Made by a program: the position numbers and the translations under genes. DNA of 43,770 nt. Source: Mycoplasmopsis alligatoris A21JP2. Lineage in GTDB: Bacteria > Bacillota_I > Bacilli_A > Mycoplasmatales > Metamycoplasmataceae. Under the pieces are notes generated by a model that ran no database searches, had not been told where the DNA came from, and was given only the letters and a program-made list of their open reading frames with translations. Shown in pieces: positions 9,344-19,102 of this stretch; positions within the stretch are counted from its first letter, which is position 1; each line of letters begins with the position of its first letter. The stretch is taken from the NCBI RefSeq assembly GCF_000178375.1, contig NZ_ADNC01000004.1, positions 1 to 43,770 on the forward strand, in the 5' to 3' direction.

Positions 9344-11434
9344 ATGATAAAAGCAAAAAAGAAAAAAATAATAATAGTTTCTAGTATTGCTGGGGGCGCA
9401 TTGATTATTCCGCACGCAATTGCCGTGCCTATATATCTAAAAAATGCAAATCAACAAAATGTCGATGTCGATATTAAGTTTCGTTCTCCAAGCAGTGCAA
9501 TTATTAATAACGCAATCGGGATTGATCCATTAAGAGTAAGTAATGCTGATAATAATTTAGAATTAACAAAACCTGAAAGTGCTAAACCAGTTATAAAGCC
9601 TGAAGAACCTAAACCTAAACCAGAACCTAAACCTGAGCCAGTTGATACAACACCAACTGAACCTTCACCAGAAAAACCTACGGAATCTGTAAAACCTGGT
9701 CCAGATAAAAAAGACCAAGAAGGTGATGGAAGAATAATTGTTGATGCTGAAACTGAGTTAACAATTAACTTACCAGGAAGTGAAACATTATCATTTCCAG
9801 TTAAACTAAAACATAAAATAGCTGCACCAAGACATAAATTTCCAGCTTCAGATAATGACATTATAAACCGTGTTCCATACGTTAATAATGATTCGCCTGA
9901 AGTTGTTGAATTAACTGTTACTGATGAGCTTAAAAAGGCTGTGGCAAAGCCTGTTAGGGAATTTTTAAAGACAATGTTAGCCTTTAAAGAAGAAGCTTGA
10001 AGAAATGAAAGTGGAAAAGATTTAAAAGATATTGATTTAACTAAATTAGAATTGTCTGAAAATGCCTTAGCTATGCTTAAAAAAGGATTAATTTTAGACT
10101 ACACAAATGCTTTTATAACTAAAGATGGAAAATTAGATAGCCGTGGTTATTCAGTGGTTAATGAAACATATAATGGAACAACTGGAAGAATGGCCCGTGA
10201 TAATGCAAGACGTAGACATTTTGGATATAAATCTTGATATGTTAGAAGCCCTCAAGATATAGCGGATGGAACTTTTGCTGGTTGAGAAAAAACCGATGTT
10301 AAAAGTGAATGAAAAGAATTTGGTTTAACTGAGGATGATGGAATTCAAGTTACAAAATATACAAACAATGATCCTGAATTTGCAAAAAGTAATAATTCAA
10401 TCCGTGTTGTTTTAGATGCAGCAAATCCAAAAGGGTATCAAAAATTTCTTGACTTTTTAACAAAAACCAAAAAAGCAGGACGTAAAATTCAATCATTTGT
10501 TATAAAAAATATGGGTTCAAAAGATCAGAATCAATCATTCTTATCAATAATAAAAGCATTACCTGATGAAATCCCACAATTAGAGCTATGATTTGAATCA
10601 AACAATACAGGTGCAATGATTGGTTTAAGAGGTAAAAAAATTGATGAATTTGCAACATATACAACTGGAAATTCTCTTGTTGATCAATGAGGATTAAACC
10701 CTTGAGCAGTTGATGGAGTTGCTTATTTTCAAGATGTTGATTATAACGTCTCAAAAGATTATCCGCCTGGATTTAGACCTTCAACAAGAATAACCTGAAA
10801 TGCTTTAGCTTTTGATCCTGAAAACTATAAACCAAAAGATCCAGATCCTTGAAAAGATATAAATCGTGGTTTAAGAATGGCTTTAGTTGTAAGAAATAAT
10901 GAGCCTATATTTCAAGGTGGATTTGGTCCTGGATTAAATCCAGATAACAACGAAAAAGGCAATTCATATCCAGTTGGTCTTGACATTTCAAGAATTCCTG
11001 AATTAAGAAGTTTAAAAGGTTTTGATTATTCACCACTGGGCGCTGATGGAAAACCAATTGTAAGAAAGCTTAGAAGAATTACTCTTTATAGTGATACTGA
11101 TTCTTATACTTTAAGTGCAGATGAAATGAACAAATCACAATATCATAAAATTATGTTTTTAGATGAACCAAGAGATGAAGAAGAAGTTAGATTGCGTTTT
11201 AACGGAGGTCCAACAGTTAAACATATGTACTTAAATGGAAACGATGTTTTAACTGAAGAAGGATTAAAAAATATGGAAACGTTTTATAGACAAGTTGGTT
11301 GAAAAGTCTTTAAAGAACAATTTAAATCAAAAGTTTTTGTAGATAAAACTAACAAAAAACTTTATAATCAACTTAAAGAACGTGGTTATCCAGTTGAGTT
11401 TAGAAGTGAAGATAGCACTTTAAAATTAAATTAA
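9344..11434 (+). CDS. Immunoglobulin-binding (MIB / protein M-like, 'immunoglobulin-blocking virulence') surface protein A
   Basis: A 696-residue protein, continuous with many TGA-Trp codons. It starts with a basic stretch and one hydrophobic anchor (about residues 8-30), then a segment with RSPSSAIINNAIGIDPL, a proline/lysine/glutamate linker (about 80-130), and a core from about residue 160 containing RHKFPASDNDIINR. Residues about 350-480 look leucine-rich-repeat-like (LPDEIPQLELWFESNNTGAM, TGNSLVDQW, DVDYNV, TRITWNAL), followed by GLRMALVVRNNEPIFQGGFG and NSYPVGLDISRI. I recognise these as marks of the mycoplasma MIB family related to M. genitalium protein M, which captures antibody light chains at the cell surface. 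Family assignment is from memory of the motifs; antibody binding is inferred. No adjacent MIP protease gene is seen. Confidence 0.85.
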
Positions 11435-11441
11435 AAAATAA

Positions 11442-11473
11442 AAGTTTCTAAGTAAAATTTAGAAGCTTTTTTT
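11442..11473 (+). terminator. Terminator after the first MIB gene
   Basis: A 10-bp stem (AAGTTTCTAA / TTAGAAGCTT, one G-T pair) is followed by five more T, 7 nt after the stop. It separates the two MIB genes into independent units. Confidence 0.75.
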
Positions 11474-11657
11474 AATGAAAAAAGACTAAATTGGCTTTTT
11501 ATTTAAAAAACTAATAATTCGTGATTTAAAAAAATGTTTAGAAAAAACCTATTTTTTGCACTTTTTGGCGAAGTATTAATCATTTTTTAACCTAAAATGT
11601 ATAAAATAATAAATTATTTTCAATTATTTAAAAAATTTTATATATTATAGGCTCGTA

Positions 11658-11663
11658 TATAAT
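11658..11663 (+). promoter_or_regulatory. -10 box of the second MIB gene
   Basis: TATAAT lies 17 nt before the ATG, followed by AAAGGAGAG. It closely resembles the promoter and ribosome binding site of the first copy, so the duplication probably included the upstream region. Confidence 0.5.
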
Positions 11664-11680
11664 AAAGGCAAAGGAGAGTT

Positions 11681-13780
11681 ATGATTAAAGCCAAAAAGAA
11701 AAAAATATTAATTGTTTCAGCAATTGCTGCTGGAGCTATATTAGTTCCACAAGCGATTTTAGTGCCAGTTTATGTTAATCATGTTAACCAAAAAAATATT
11801 ATTGTTGATATTAAACATCGTTCTCCTAGCAAGGCGATTATTAATAATGCTTTAGGAATTGACCCACTAAAAGCAAGTAATGCTGATAATAATTTAGAAG
11901 AAATTAAAAAAGAAAATCCAGCTCCTGTTATTAAACCAGTTGAGCCAAAACCTAAGCCTGAACCTCAACCAGAACCAGTTGATACAACCCCTGTTGAACC
12001 ACCTAAAGAAGAGGTAAAACCAGAAGAAAATCCTAATCCTGGTAATGATTCTAAAACTAAAGATGGTGATGGAACTTTAATTGTTGATGCAGAAACAACC
12101 GTTACTATTAAAGGACCAGGTGGTGAAACTAGTACATTTCCAATAAAATTAAAACACAAAGTAGCTGATCCTAGACATAAATTTCCAGCATCTGATAATG
12201 ACATTATCAACCGTATACCTTACATAAATAATGATGCACCTGAAGTTGTTGAATTAACAGTTACTGAAGAGTTAAAAAACGCTGTGGCAAAGCCTGTTAA
12301 AGAATATTTAAAAAATGTTTTATTTGCTGCAGGTCATGAATTATGAAGAAACAAAAGCGGTAAAGATATTAAGGATATTGATTTAGATAACATCAAACTT
12401 TCTGCAAGTGCAATAGAAATGCTTAAAAAAGGTTTAGTTTTAGATTATGCAAATGCTACTATAAATGAAAATGGTGAATTAGATAGTTTTGCTTATAGTC
12501 CGGTCAATGATACTTACAATGGTACAACAGGTAGAATGACTAGAGATAATACGCACCGTAGATTATTTGGTTATAAAACTTGATACGTAAGAAGTCCTAA
12601 AGCAATTGAAGATGGCGCATATGATGGATGAACTAAAGAAGATGTTAAAAAAGATTGAACTGCAGAATTTGGTTTAAGTGAAGATGATGGTATAGAAGTT
12701 AATAAATACACAAATCCGGATCCTACTTTTACAAAGGGAAATAATGCAATTAGAGTTGTTCTAGATGCTGCAAATCCAAAAGGTTATGCTAAGTTTTTAA
12801 AATTTATTAAAGATACTCAAGCTAAAGGAAAAGTCATAAAATCATATGTTTTTAGAAACATGGGTAAAAACGACCAAAATCAAAAATTTAAAGACATTTT
12901 AGCTGCTTTACCAAATGAAATTCCACAATTGGAATTATGATTTGAATCAAATAATACAGGTGCTATGATAGCGCTAAGAAACAAAAAAATAGATGAATTG
13001 GCAACTTATACAAAAGGTAATTCACTAGTTGATGAATGAGCAATAAATCCATGATCAGTTAATGGTGTAGCTTATATACAAGATGTTGATTATAACGTTT
13101 CATTTGGTTATGGGCCAAATGTAAAACCAGCAACAAGAATAACCTGAAACGCTTTATCATTTGATCCTGAAAACTTTGATAAAAACGCAGTAGATCCTTG
13201 ACATGATATTAATAGAGGAATAAGAATGGCTTTGGTTGTTAGAAATAATGAACCAATATTCCAAGGTGGATTTGGGCCGGGACTAAAACCAGATAATCAT
13301 GAAGCAGGAAATTCATATCCAGTAGGTCTTGATGTTTCAAGAATACCAGACATAAGAAGTTTAAAAGGTTTTGATTATTCACCTAAAGGCGCTGATGGAA
13401 ATCCAATTCCTAGAAAATTACGTAGATTAGTTTTATATAGCGATACAAGTGCATATACATTAAGTGCTCAAGAAATGAATGAGTCTCAATATCATAAAAT
13501 AATGTTTCTTGATGAGCCTGAAAATTCACACGAAGTGCGTTTAAGATTTAACGGATCACAAGTTAAAGATATGCATCTAACTGGTAATGCAACACTAGAT
13601 GCAGAAGGGTTAAATAACTTACAAACATTTTGAAAACAAGTAGGTAAAAAAGTATTTAATGAAGGGAAAAAATCTAAAATTTTTGTTGATCCATCAAATA
13701 CTAAATTATATGATCAATTAAAATCATCAGGATATCCAGTAGAATACTTTTCAGAAGACAATACATTAAAATTTAATTAA
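11681..13780 (+). CDS. Immunoglobulin-binding (MIB / protein M-like) surface protein B
   Basis: A 699-residue paralogue of the preceding gene, colinear throughout. It has the N-terminal basic anchor (MIKAKKKKILIVSAIAAGA), the segment RSPSKAIINNALGIDPL, a Pro/Lys/Glu linker, RHKFPASDNDIINR, LPNEIPQLELWFESNNTGAM, TRITWNAL and MALVVRNNEPIFQGGFG. The core is strongly conserved between copies, while the linker and several core loops differ, so this is an old or diversifying duplication rather than a fresh copy. It has its own promoter and terminator. The likely role is antibody capture at the cell surface; the two copies may differ in antibody class or host specificity, which is inference. Confidence 0.85.
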
Positions 13781-13781
13781 A

Positions 13782-13818
13782 AAATACAAAATACAAATTA
13801 AGTGTATTTTGTATTTTT
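13782..13818. terminator. Bidirectional terminator between the second MIB gene and the coiled-coil gene
   Basis: A perfect 14-bp stem (AAATACAAAATACA / TGTATTTTGTATTT) with a 7-nt loop is flanked by A and T runs, so it can end transcripts from both convergent genes. Confidence 0.8.
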
Positions 13819-13844
13819 ATTAATGAAAAATGTTAAATTTTAAT

Positions 13845-14516
13845 TTATACAAATGAAGGATATCCAACAAATTTTTTTACATTATTGATATCATTTTTTA
13901 AAACTGAAACATCTTCTTTTAAAACTTTAATGTCTTCTTTTACTTCTTTCATTTCTGATTTTAAAACCCTAATATCTTCTTTTACTTCTTTCATTTCTGA
14001 TTTTAAAACCCTAATGTCTTCTTTTACTTCTTTCATTTCTGATTTTAAAACCCTAATGTCTTCTTTTACTTCTTTCATTTCTGATTTTAAAACCCTAATG
14101 TCTTCTTTTACTTCTTTCATTTCAGTTTTAAGTATAGAAACATCTTCTTCTAATTTATCTAATCTTTTCATTGTTATTTCATGATTATTTTTAACAGTTA
14201 CTGCTAAATTTAAAACCATATTATGGGTTTGTTCAAGCCTTTCAGTAAAACTAGTAAAAATATTAACCATATAGTCAAATTTATTATTCAAGTCTTTAAT
14301 GTCTGATTTTATACCTTCAACATCTTTAACAACTACCTCTATTTTTTTATTCGTTTCTTTTAAATTCACGTTTCCATCTCTCTTTTGAATTTCTTCTATT
14401 TCATTAATTATAACCTTAATCTTTTTAGTTTTTGAATTTGTTTTAACATTGATGTTTAAATCGTTGTTATTATTGTAAATTTCTTCTATTTTTTTTATAA
14501 TCTCATGTAATTTCAT
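13845..14516 (-). CDS. Coiled-coil repeat protein (DUF16-like architecture)
   Basis: A 223-residue charged protein with no signal peptide or membrane segment. Residues about 60-115 contain a linker ending in a helical stretch, followed by heptad-rich sequence. From about residue 125 five copies of a 14-residue unit (K-S/T-EMKEVKEDIRVL) run in tandem, then a half unit and a short tail ending YPSFV. Two heptads per unit and hydrophobic residues at regular spacing predict a long, probably trimeric or dimeric, coiled coil. This resembles the DUF16-type proteins of M. pneumoniae in design, but I cannot show homology. GGAG lies 8 nt before the ATG. A terminator separates it from the upstream HAD gene. 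Function unknown. Confidence 0.75.
   Translation of the reverse strand: MKLHEIIKKIEEIYNNNNDLNINVKTNSKTKKIKVIINEIEEIQKRDGNVNLKETNKKIEVVVKDVEGIKSDIKDLNNKFDYMVNIFTSFTERLEQTHNMVLNLAVTVKNNHEITMKRLDKLEEDVSILKTEMKEVKEDIRVLKSEMKEVKEDIRVLKSEMKEVKEDIRVLKSEMKEVKEDIRVLKSEMKEVKEDIKVLKEDVSVLKNDINNVKKFVGYPSFV
13933..14142 (-). repeat. 42-bp in-frame tandem repeat, five units
   Basis: Unit boundaries fall at 13933, 13975, 14017, 14059 and 14101, exactly 42 bp apart. The middle units are almost identical in DNA (a single A/G difference seen) and the unit ending at 14142 is diverged. The length is a multiple of three, so copy-number change keeps the frame and lengthens the coil by 14 residues. Confidence 0.9.
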
Positions 14517-14561
14517 TTTATCTCCGTTACATATTAATATTTATTTTTATGCTAAGAAAAC

Positions 14562-14590
14562 AAAAAAAGGAAAATATCAAATACTTTCCT
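14562..14590 (-). terminator. Terminator after the Cof-type HAD gene
   Basis: On the minus strand AGGAAAGTAT-TTG-ATATTTTCCT (10 bp, one G-T pair) is followed by six more T, 20 nt after the stop. Confidence 0.75.
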
Positions 14591-14610
14591 CAATACAATT
14601 TTTGAATCAA

Positions 14611-15459
14611 TTATTTTTTCTTAGATTGTTGTTGACTTATTTGTCTTTTTAATTCAAAATCACTTCTATATAAATAATCATCAATAGCGTGTGCTAAGCC
14701 TGCTTGATTAACATCGCGAGCGTGATATTTTGCATGACTTTTAGTTAAGATGTCAGCATTATCCATAGCATAAGTATAACCAGCTAAATTAAACATTCCT
14801 AAATCATTTGCGCTATCGCCTATTGCCATTACATCTTCTAAATTTGTTTGTAAAACATTATCACAAAGTCACTTCATCCCTGTGCCTTTATCAACACCTT
14901 TTTTAACTATTTCAATATGTGTGCCCATAAACATAATTGTTAATTCTTGATCTAAATTTGCTTTTAATAATTCTTTATTTGCATCTATAATTTGTTGCTC
15001 TGTTCCATAAAACTCTATTTTATGTATGTCCTGATTAATTCTTCCGTCTAAAATTCATTTATCATATTCACAAAAGTCGGTTAAAAATTTATACATATTT
15101 TTTGAATAATTATGCATATAGTACTGATCAATACCAAAATAATAAAGTGGAAAATTAAACTTATTTGCCAAGTCAAAAACTTTTTTTGCAACATCTAAGG
15201 GAATATATTCAACATGTAAATATTTTTTGTCTATATTGTCATAAACAACTGCACCAGAGGCACAAACGATATATTTTGATTTTAATTTTTCAGCTAAACG
15301 TTGAATTTTTTCTAAAGGACCATTACCGGTATTTATTATAAAAGGTACATTTCTTTTTTCTAATTCTATTGCTTTTAATTCATTTTCTAAAGGTAATATT
15401 TTATTTGGAAAACCATAAATTGTTCCATCTACATCGCTAAAAACTGCTCATTTTTTCAT
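14611..15459 (-). CDS. Cof-type HAD-superfamily phosphatase
   Basis: A 282-residue soluble hydrolase. Motif I is FSDVDGT near the N-terminus (catalytic aspartates), motif II is NTGNG, and motif IV is AIGDSANDLGMF near the C-terminus. The cap lies between motifs II and III, as in Cof/IIB proteins acting on sugar phosphates or cofactors; mycoplasmas encode several. The start MKKWAVFSDVDGT fits the family. No Shine-Dalgarno sequence is present, and a TGGTAAAAT extended -10 box ends 6 nt before the ATG, predicting a leaderless mRNA. The substrate cannot be assigned. Confidence 0.88.
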
Positions 15460-15465
15460 TATTTT

Positions 15466-15474
15466 ATTTTACCA
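15466..15474 (-). promoter_or_regulatory. Extended -10 box of the Cof-type HAD gene, leaderless
   Basis: TGGTAAAAT on the minus strand has 6 nt between it and the ATG, so the expected first transcribed base is at the start codon. Confidence 0.5.
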
Positions 15475-15485
15475 AAATATAAATT

Positions 15486-15511
15486 AAAAGTAGCAATTAA
15501 AAACCACTACC
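15486..15511 (-). terminator. Possible terminator after rbfA
   Basis: On the minus strand GTAGTGG and the complementary half ending GCTAC can form an 8-bp stem with three G-T pairs, followed by only four T. Weak. Confidence 0.35.
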
Positions 15512-15521
15512 AAATTTAATT

Positions 15522-15866
15522 TTATTTTTCGTTTTCATTCTTAATATTTCTTAAAATAGCATCAATATTACTTCCATATTCACTTACTTCATCGTGATAA
15601 AAATGGATGTGAGGAACTTTTCTTCATTTTAATGATCTTGATAAAGATGATCTTATAAAACCGGCACTATTATTTAAAGATTCTAATCCCTTTTGTTTTT
15701 TTGAACCAAAGTTAACAAAAACTTTACAATGCGATAAATCTGCACTTAATTTAACGTCCATGACTACAGGATCAATTACATTTACGTTTGTTATTTCTAT
15801 TGTTATTATGCTTGCAATTAATTGATGAATTTGACTTTCTTTTCGTTGTAAATTAATATTGTTCAT
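15522..15866 (-). CDS. rbfA: 30S ribosome-binding factor A
   Basis: A 114-residue protein of RbfA size. It begins MNNINLQRKESQIHQLIASI and contains the family pattern with VMDVKLSADLSHCKVFVNF, GFIRSSLSRSLKWRKVPHIHFYHDE and a C-terminal helix with INAILRNI-like spacing (SNIDAILRNI). RbfA assists maturation of the 5' end of 16S rRNA in the 30S subunit. A good ribosome binding site (GGGAGG) lies 5 nt before the ATG, inside the 3' end of the preceding gene, whose stop codon is immediately adjacent. One TGA reads as Trp (LKWRKVP). Confidence 0.92.
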
Positions 15867-16907
15867 TTATTCCTCCCTGGCTTTTGATAAACAGTTTTTT
15901 AATTCTGTAACATCATTATTAATAATTTTAACTTTATTTAGTAAAATTGTTAAAAATTCTTCAATATTCGCGATATTTCTTTCTGTATCTGTTATTAAAA
16001 TTAAACATTTTTTTGCTCTTCTTAATTCATTGAAAATTTTTATTGATTCAATTGAGTGTACTTCTTCGGATTTAAATTTTTTTGCTTGTTCTTTAAGTTT
16101 TGAAATTTTTAAAATGAGTTCTTTTTTAAACACATCATAAGATAAATTTTTATTTAAAAAATTGATTGAGATATATTCGGCACTAGTCAATATTTCTCTT
16201 AATTCATGATCTTTAGAATGTATTTCAAGTTCTATATTTCTTATGTTATTAACTTTCATATTAACTTCATTTATGTTTTGTTCAACATATCACATTTTTA
16301 ATACATCATCTTGATTGTATTCTCTAAGTTCTTTTAAAATTAAATTAATTTGTTTTTCGCTTAATTTTGATTCTTCAAACGGAATGTTTTGATAATGAGC
16401 CAGCAATAAAGCGCCAATAAATGCTGCTGTATAGCCACTTTTGTTAAATTTTAAAACACTTTTAAAAGCACGGTTTTTTAATTTTAAGTTCATTACAGAA
16501 TCAAAATAGTTACTTTTAAATTCACCTCCTTTTGAAACAAAATCGAGTGAAAAATTATTTAACATTATTTGAGGTTGAGTAGGCATTTTAAACAAATACT
16601 GAGTAATATAAGTTTCTAATGATGGATTCCAACCGATAAAAACAACACTTTGAGCATCAATATTTATTTTTTGCCCTACTAATTTATTAATATCGGTACA
16701 CAATGAGCCTTTTAGAGTTCGATAAATATTATCGCTATTAAGATTTTTTAATTTTAATATTTTAGTTATTGTTTTGAATTGACCATTATTGTTATAACCA
16801 ATCGTATAGCAATATGGAAAATGTAAGTGTTTTCTTTTTAATTTTAATTGTCTTAAAAGCTTTGAATCAATCGCTTCAAAATCAACATATATTTTATATT
16901 TGTCCAT
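15867..16907 (-). CDS. DEDD-exonuclease-like protein (DUF2779-like)
   Basis: A 346-residue protein. Three patches fit the RNase H-like DEDD nuclease fold: YVDFEAI (residues 7-13, D-x-E of motif I), FIGWNPSLETYI (90-101, motif II region) and YNQDDVL (197-203, YxxxD motif III). FPYCYTIGY near residue 30 resembles the stretch after motif I in DUF2779 proteins. The C-terminal 130 residues are lysine- and glutamate-rich and mostly helical. It is shorter than the DUF2779 proteins I remember, which carry an N-terminal nuclease-like domain. It is the first gene of an operon with rbfA, so a role in rRNA processing is conceivable. A TAAAAT ends 7 nt before the ATG and there is no Shine-Dalgarno sequence. 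Activity is inference. Confidence 0.6.
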
Positions 16908-16914
16908 GTTTTAT

Positions 16915-16920
16915 ATTTTA
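16915..16920 (-). promoter_or_regulatory. -10 box of the DEDD-like/rbfA operon, leaderless
   Basis: TAAAAT on the minus strand has 7 nt between it and the ATG at 16907. Confidence 0.5.
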
Positions 16921-17019
16921 CTATATTACTAATTAGTTTTATTAAGAACTAAAATTGCCAAAAGAAACCTTTTAAAAGATAAATTTTCATAATTTATTTA
17001 TTATTATTTATTAATAAAA

Positions 17020-17025
17020 TATAAT
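17020..17025 (+). promoter_or_regulatory. -10 box of the ABC transporter operon, leaderless
   Basis: TATAAT has 6 nt between it and the ATG at 17032; an overlapping TAAAAT lies at 17015-17020. No Shine-Dalgarno sequence precedes the ATG. Confidence 0.5.
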
Positions 17026-17031
17026 TTAAAA

Positions 17032-18198
17032 ATGAATAAAGAAATACTCTTAAAAATAGAAAATTTAAAATACTTAACTGATAAAAAACAAATTTTAAAT
17101 ATAGAAAAATTAACTATTAACAAGGGAAATATAGTTTCTATTTTAGGTCCATCTGGTGCAGGTAAAACTACGTTTTTAAAACTAATATCTGGACTTGCAA
17201 AACCAAACACAGGTACAATAAAAATGAATAAGGAAAATATTGGATTTATTTTCCAAAATTTTAATTTATATGAAAGTATTAGTGTTTATAAAAACATATA
17301 TTTATCAGCTATTAATTCTACAACATATAGATATGACTTTTTTGCCTCATCTATAGCTAAATACAATAAAGATAATAAAAATAATCATTACATAGAAAAA
17401 CTGCTAAAAAAATACACAAATAAAAAAACAAAAGGTTTTTTTCACTATTATTTACTAGTTTGTTTTTTACTTATGAATTTTAAATTTGAAAAAAGCTATT
17501 TTAAAATTTTTCATGTATTAAATATTAAAAAGAAAATAAATAATGACATAAAATTAATTACTGAAAAATTACAAATAAATCATATTTTAAAAAATAATTC
17601 TTTAAAAATATCAGGCGGACAACAGCAACGTGTTTCAATTGCAAAAGCACTTATTAAAAAAGCAAATATCATTTTAATGGATGAGCCTTTTGCTTCATTA
17701 GATGCAAACATTAAAGAAGAGTCTAAAGATTGAATAAAAAATATTCAAAAGGAATTTAATCTTTCTATTTTTATAGTTACTCATGATAAAAACGACGCTA
17801 TGTTAATTAGTGATGAAATTTTATTTATTAATCAAGGAGAATTATTGCAACATGGTAGTGTTGATTATTTAGTTAATAATCCTAAAAATTTCCAGGTTGC
17901 AAACTTTTTTAACAATTTTAAAAATGATTATTTATATAAAGAAAACGAAAATTATTATTATTTGAAAAAAAACGCACTTAAAGTTATTAAATCAAGTGAG
18001 TCAAAAAATTATATTGTTTCAAAAAAAACATTAAATGGACTATTTTTATATGAAATATACTCTCAAAAATTCAATAAAAATATCGAGTGATTAAGTGATG
18101 ATAATAGTTTTGAAATAAATGATTTTGTTGCAACATCAATAAAAAAAGATGATATTTTTGTTTTTAATAAAACTGGAGAACGTGTTTATGAAAAATAA
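17032..18198 (+). CDS. Sugar/glycerophosphate-type ABC transporter ATP-binding protein (UgpC/MalK-like)
   Basis: A 388-residue ATPase. Walker A is GPSGAGKTT (39-47), the Q loop is FIFQNF (73-78), the signature KISGGQQQR (192-200), Walker B IILMDEPFASLD (213-224) and the switch VTHD. Q loop and signature are about 115 residues apart, roughly twice the usual distance; the extra segment (about 97-170) is Lys/Asn/Tyr-rich with a hydrophobic patch (HYYLLVCFLLMNF). The last 110 residues resemble a degraded C-terminal regulatory domain. It is followed by two permeases with overlapping frames, and the last 11 nt overlap the next start. A carbohydrate or glycerol-phosphate substrate is inferred from similarity in layout to the mycoplasma ugp operon. 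Confidence 0.85.
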
Positions 18199-19102
18199 AA
18201 AAATTTGAAATTTATTTTTATTATTACCTTTATTTTTTATTGTTTGCTTTTTTACGTTATATCCATTAATAAATTCTATTGTAGATTCCTTAAAAGTTTT
18301 TCCTTATGGAACAAAAGTAAGATATACAATTGGGTTAGATAACTTTAATAAATTATTTAATGATGAATACTTTTTAAATTCTTTTAAAAATACAACACTA
18401 ATTATTTTTGTTTTTATGCCTTTATCATTAATATTAAGCTTGTTTATAGCGCTTTTTGTAAATACAATAAAGTCAAAAATTGGTAAAAATGTTTTAAAAA
18501 CTTTGTTATATTCACAATTTTTTATATCAAGTTTTGCAAATGGTATATCTTTTGTGTTTCATTTTGGTTCAAATAATGCTTTTGCTAAATTATTTAATTT
18601 AAATATAAGTTTTGCACAGGGTAAAAATTCAGTTTCTATATTTATAATATATTTAATTTTTTTCTTGTGAAGAACATTACCTTTTAATATAGTTATTTTC
18701 CTTTTTGGTTTAAATAAAATAGAGAAAAAATACCAAAACTCCTTATTCATAGATAATTTAGGTAAAAAAGATAAATTGTTATATGTTTTTTTACCTGAAC
18801 TTAAAAACTCTTTTAAATTAATTGTATATACTAATTTTTCATTAGCAATTTTGTTTTTACCAAGCTTTTTTATTGACAATAACATTGATTTAGATTTTAT
18901 TAACGGGCAGGTTATTGCCGGTTATATTTTTGAAATAATAATTCCTAAAAACAATTCAATTTCAATAAAAACTGAATTAGCAAATGCTGCTTGTTTTGTT
19001 TTTATTCTTTATATATTTGTAACATTATTTATATATAGAATTTTAATTTATATTAGTCAAAATAAAATAATTTATATTAAAAAAAGGAGTACAAATGTCT
19101 AA
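18188..19102 (+). CDS. ABC transporter permease, UgpA/MalF-like
   Basis: A 304-residue membrane protein with about six hydrophobic segments, starting MKNKKIWNLFLLLPLFF, the common first helix of binding-protein-dependent sugar permeases. The stretch around DNLGKKDKLLYVFLPELKNS is the cytoplasmic coupling (EAA-like) loop that contacts the ATPase. The start overlaps the ATPase gene by 11 nt, and the end overlaps the next permease by 8 nt. It should pair with the following permease to form the translocation channel. Confidence 0.8.

Larger units (their letters stand above)
9344..13780 (+). repeat. Tandem duplication: two diverged MIB gene copies with similar promoters
   Basis: The two units (promoter through stop) are direct repeats about 2.3 kb apart, alike over their full length at protein level and diverged at many synonymous sites. 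Confidence 0.8.

Noticed and set aside
9451..9861. Minus-strand open frame inside the first MIB gene, and the similar one at 11965-12210
   Set aside because: Shadow frames caused by the Pro/Glu-rich linker codons; no start signals, and the plus-strand frames are full-length family members.
13933..14142. Possible CRISPR array
   Set aside because: The units are contiguous, without unique spacers, and encode a coiled coil in frame. No cas genes are nearby.
13885..14184. Open frame on the plus strand with a Ser/Phe/Thr-rich repeat
   Set aside because: It is the antisense shadow of the 42-bp repeat in the minus-strand coiled-coil gene, and no promoter or ribosome binding site precedes it.
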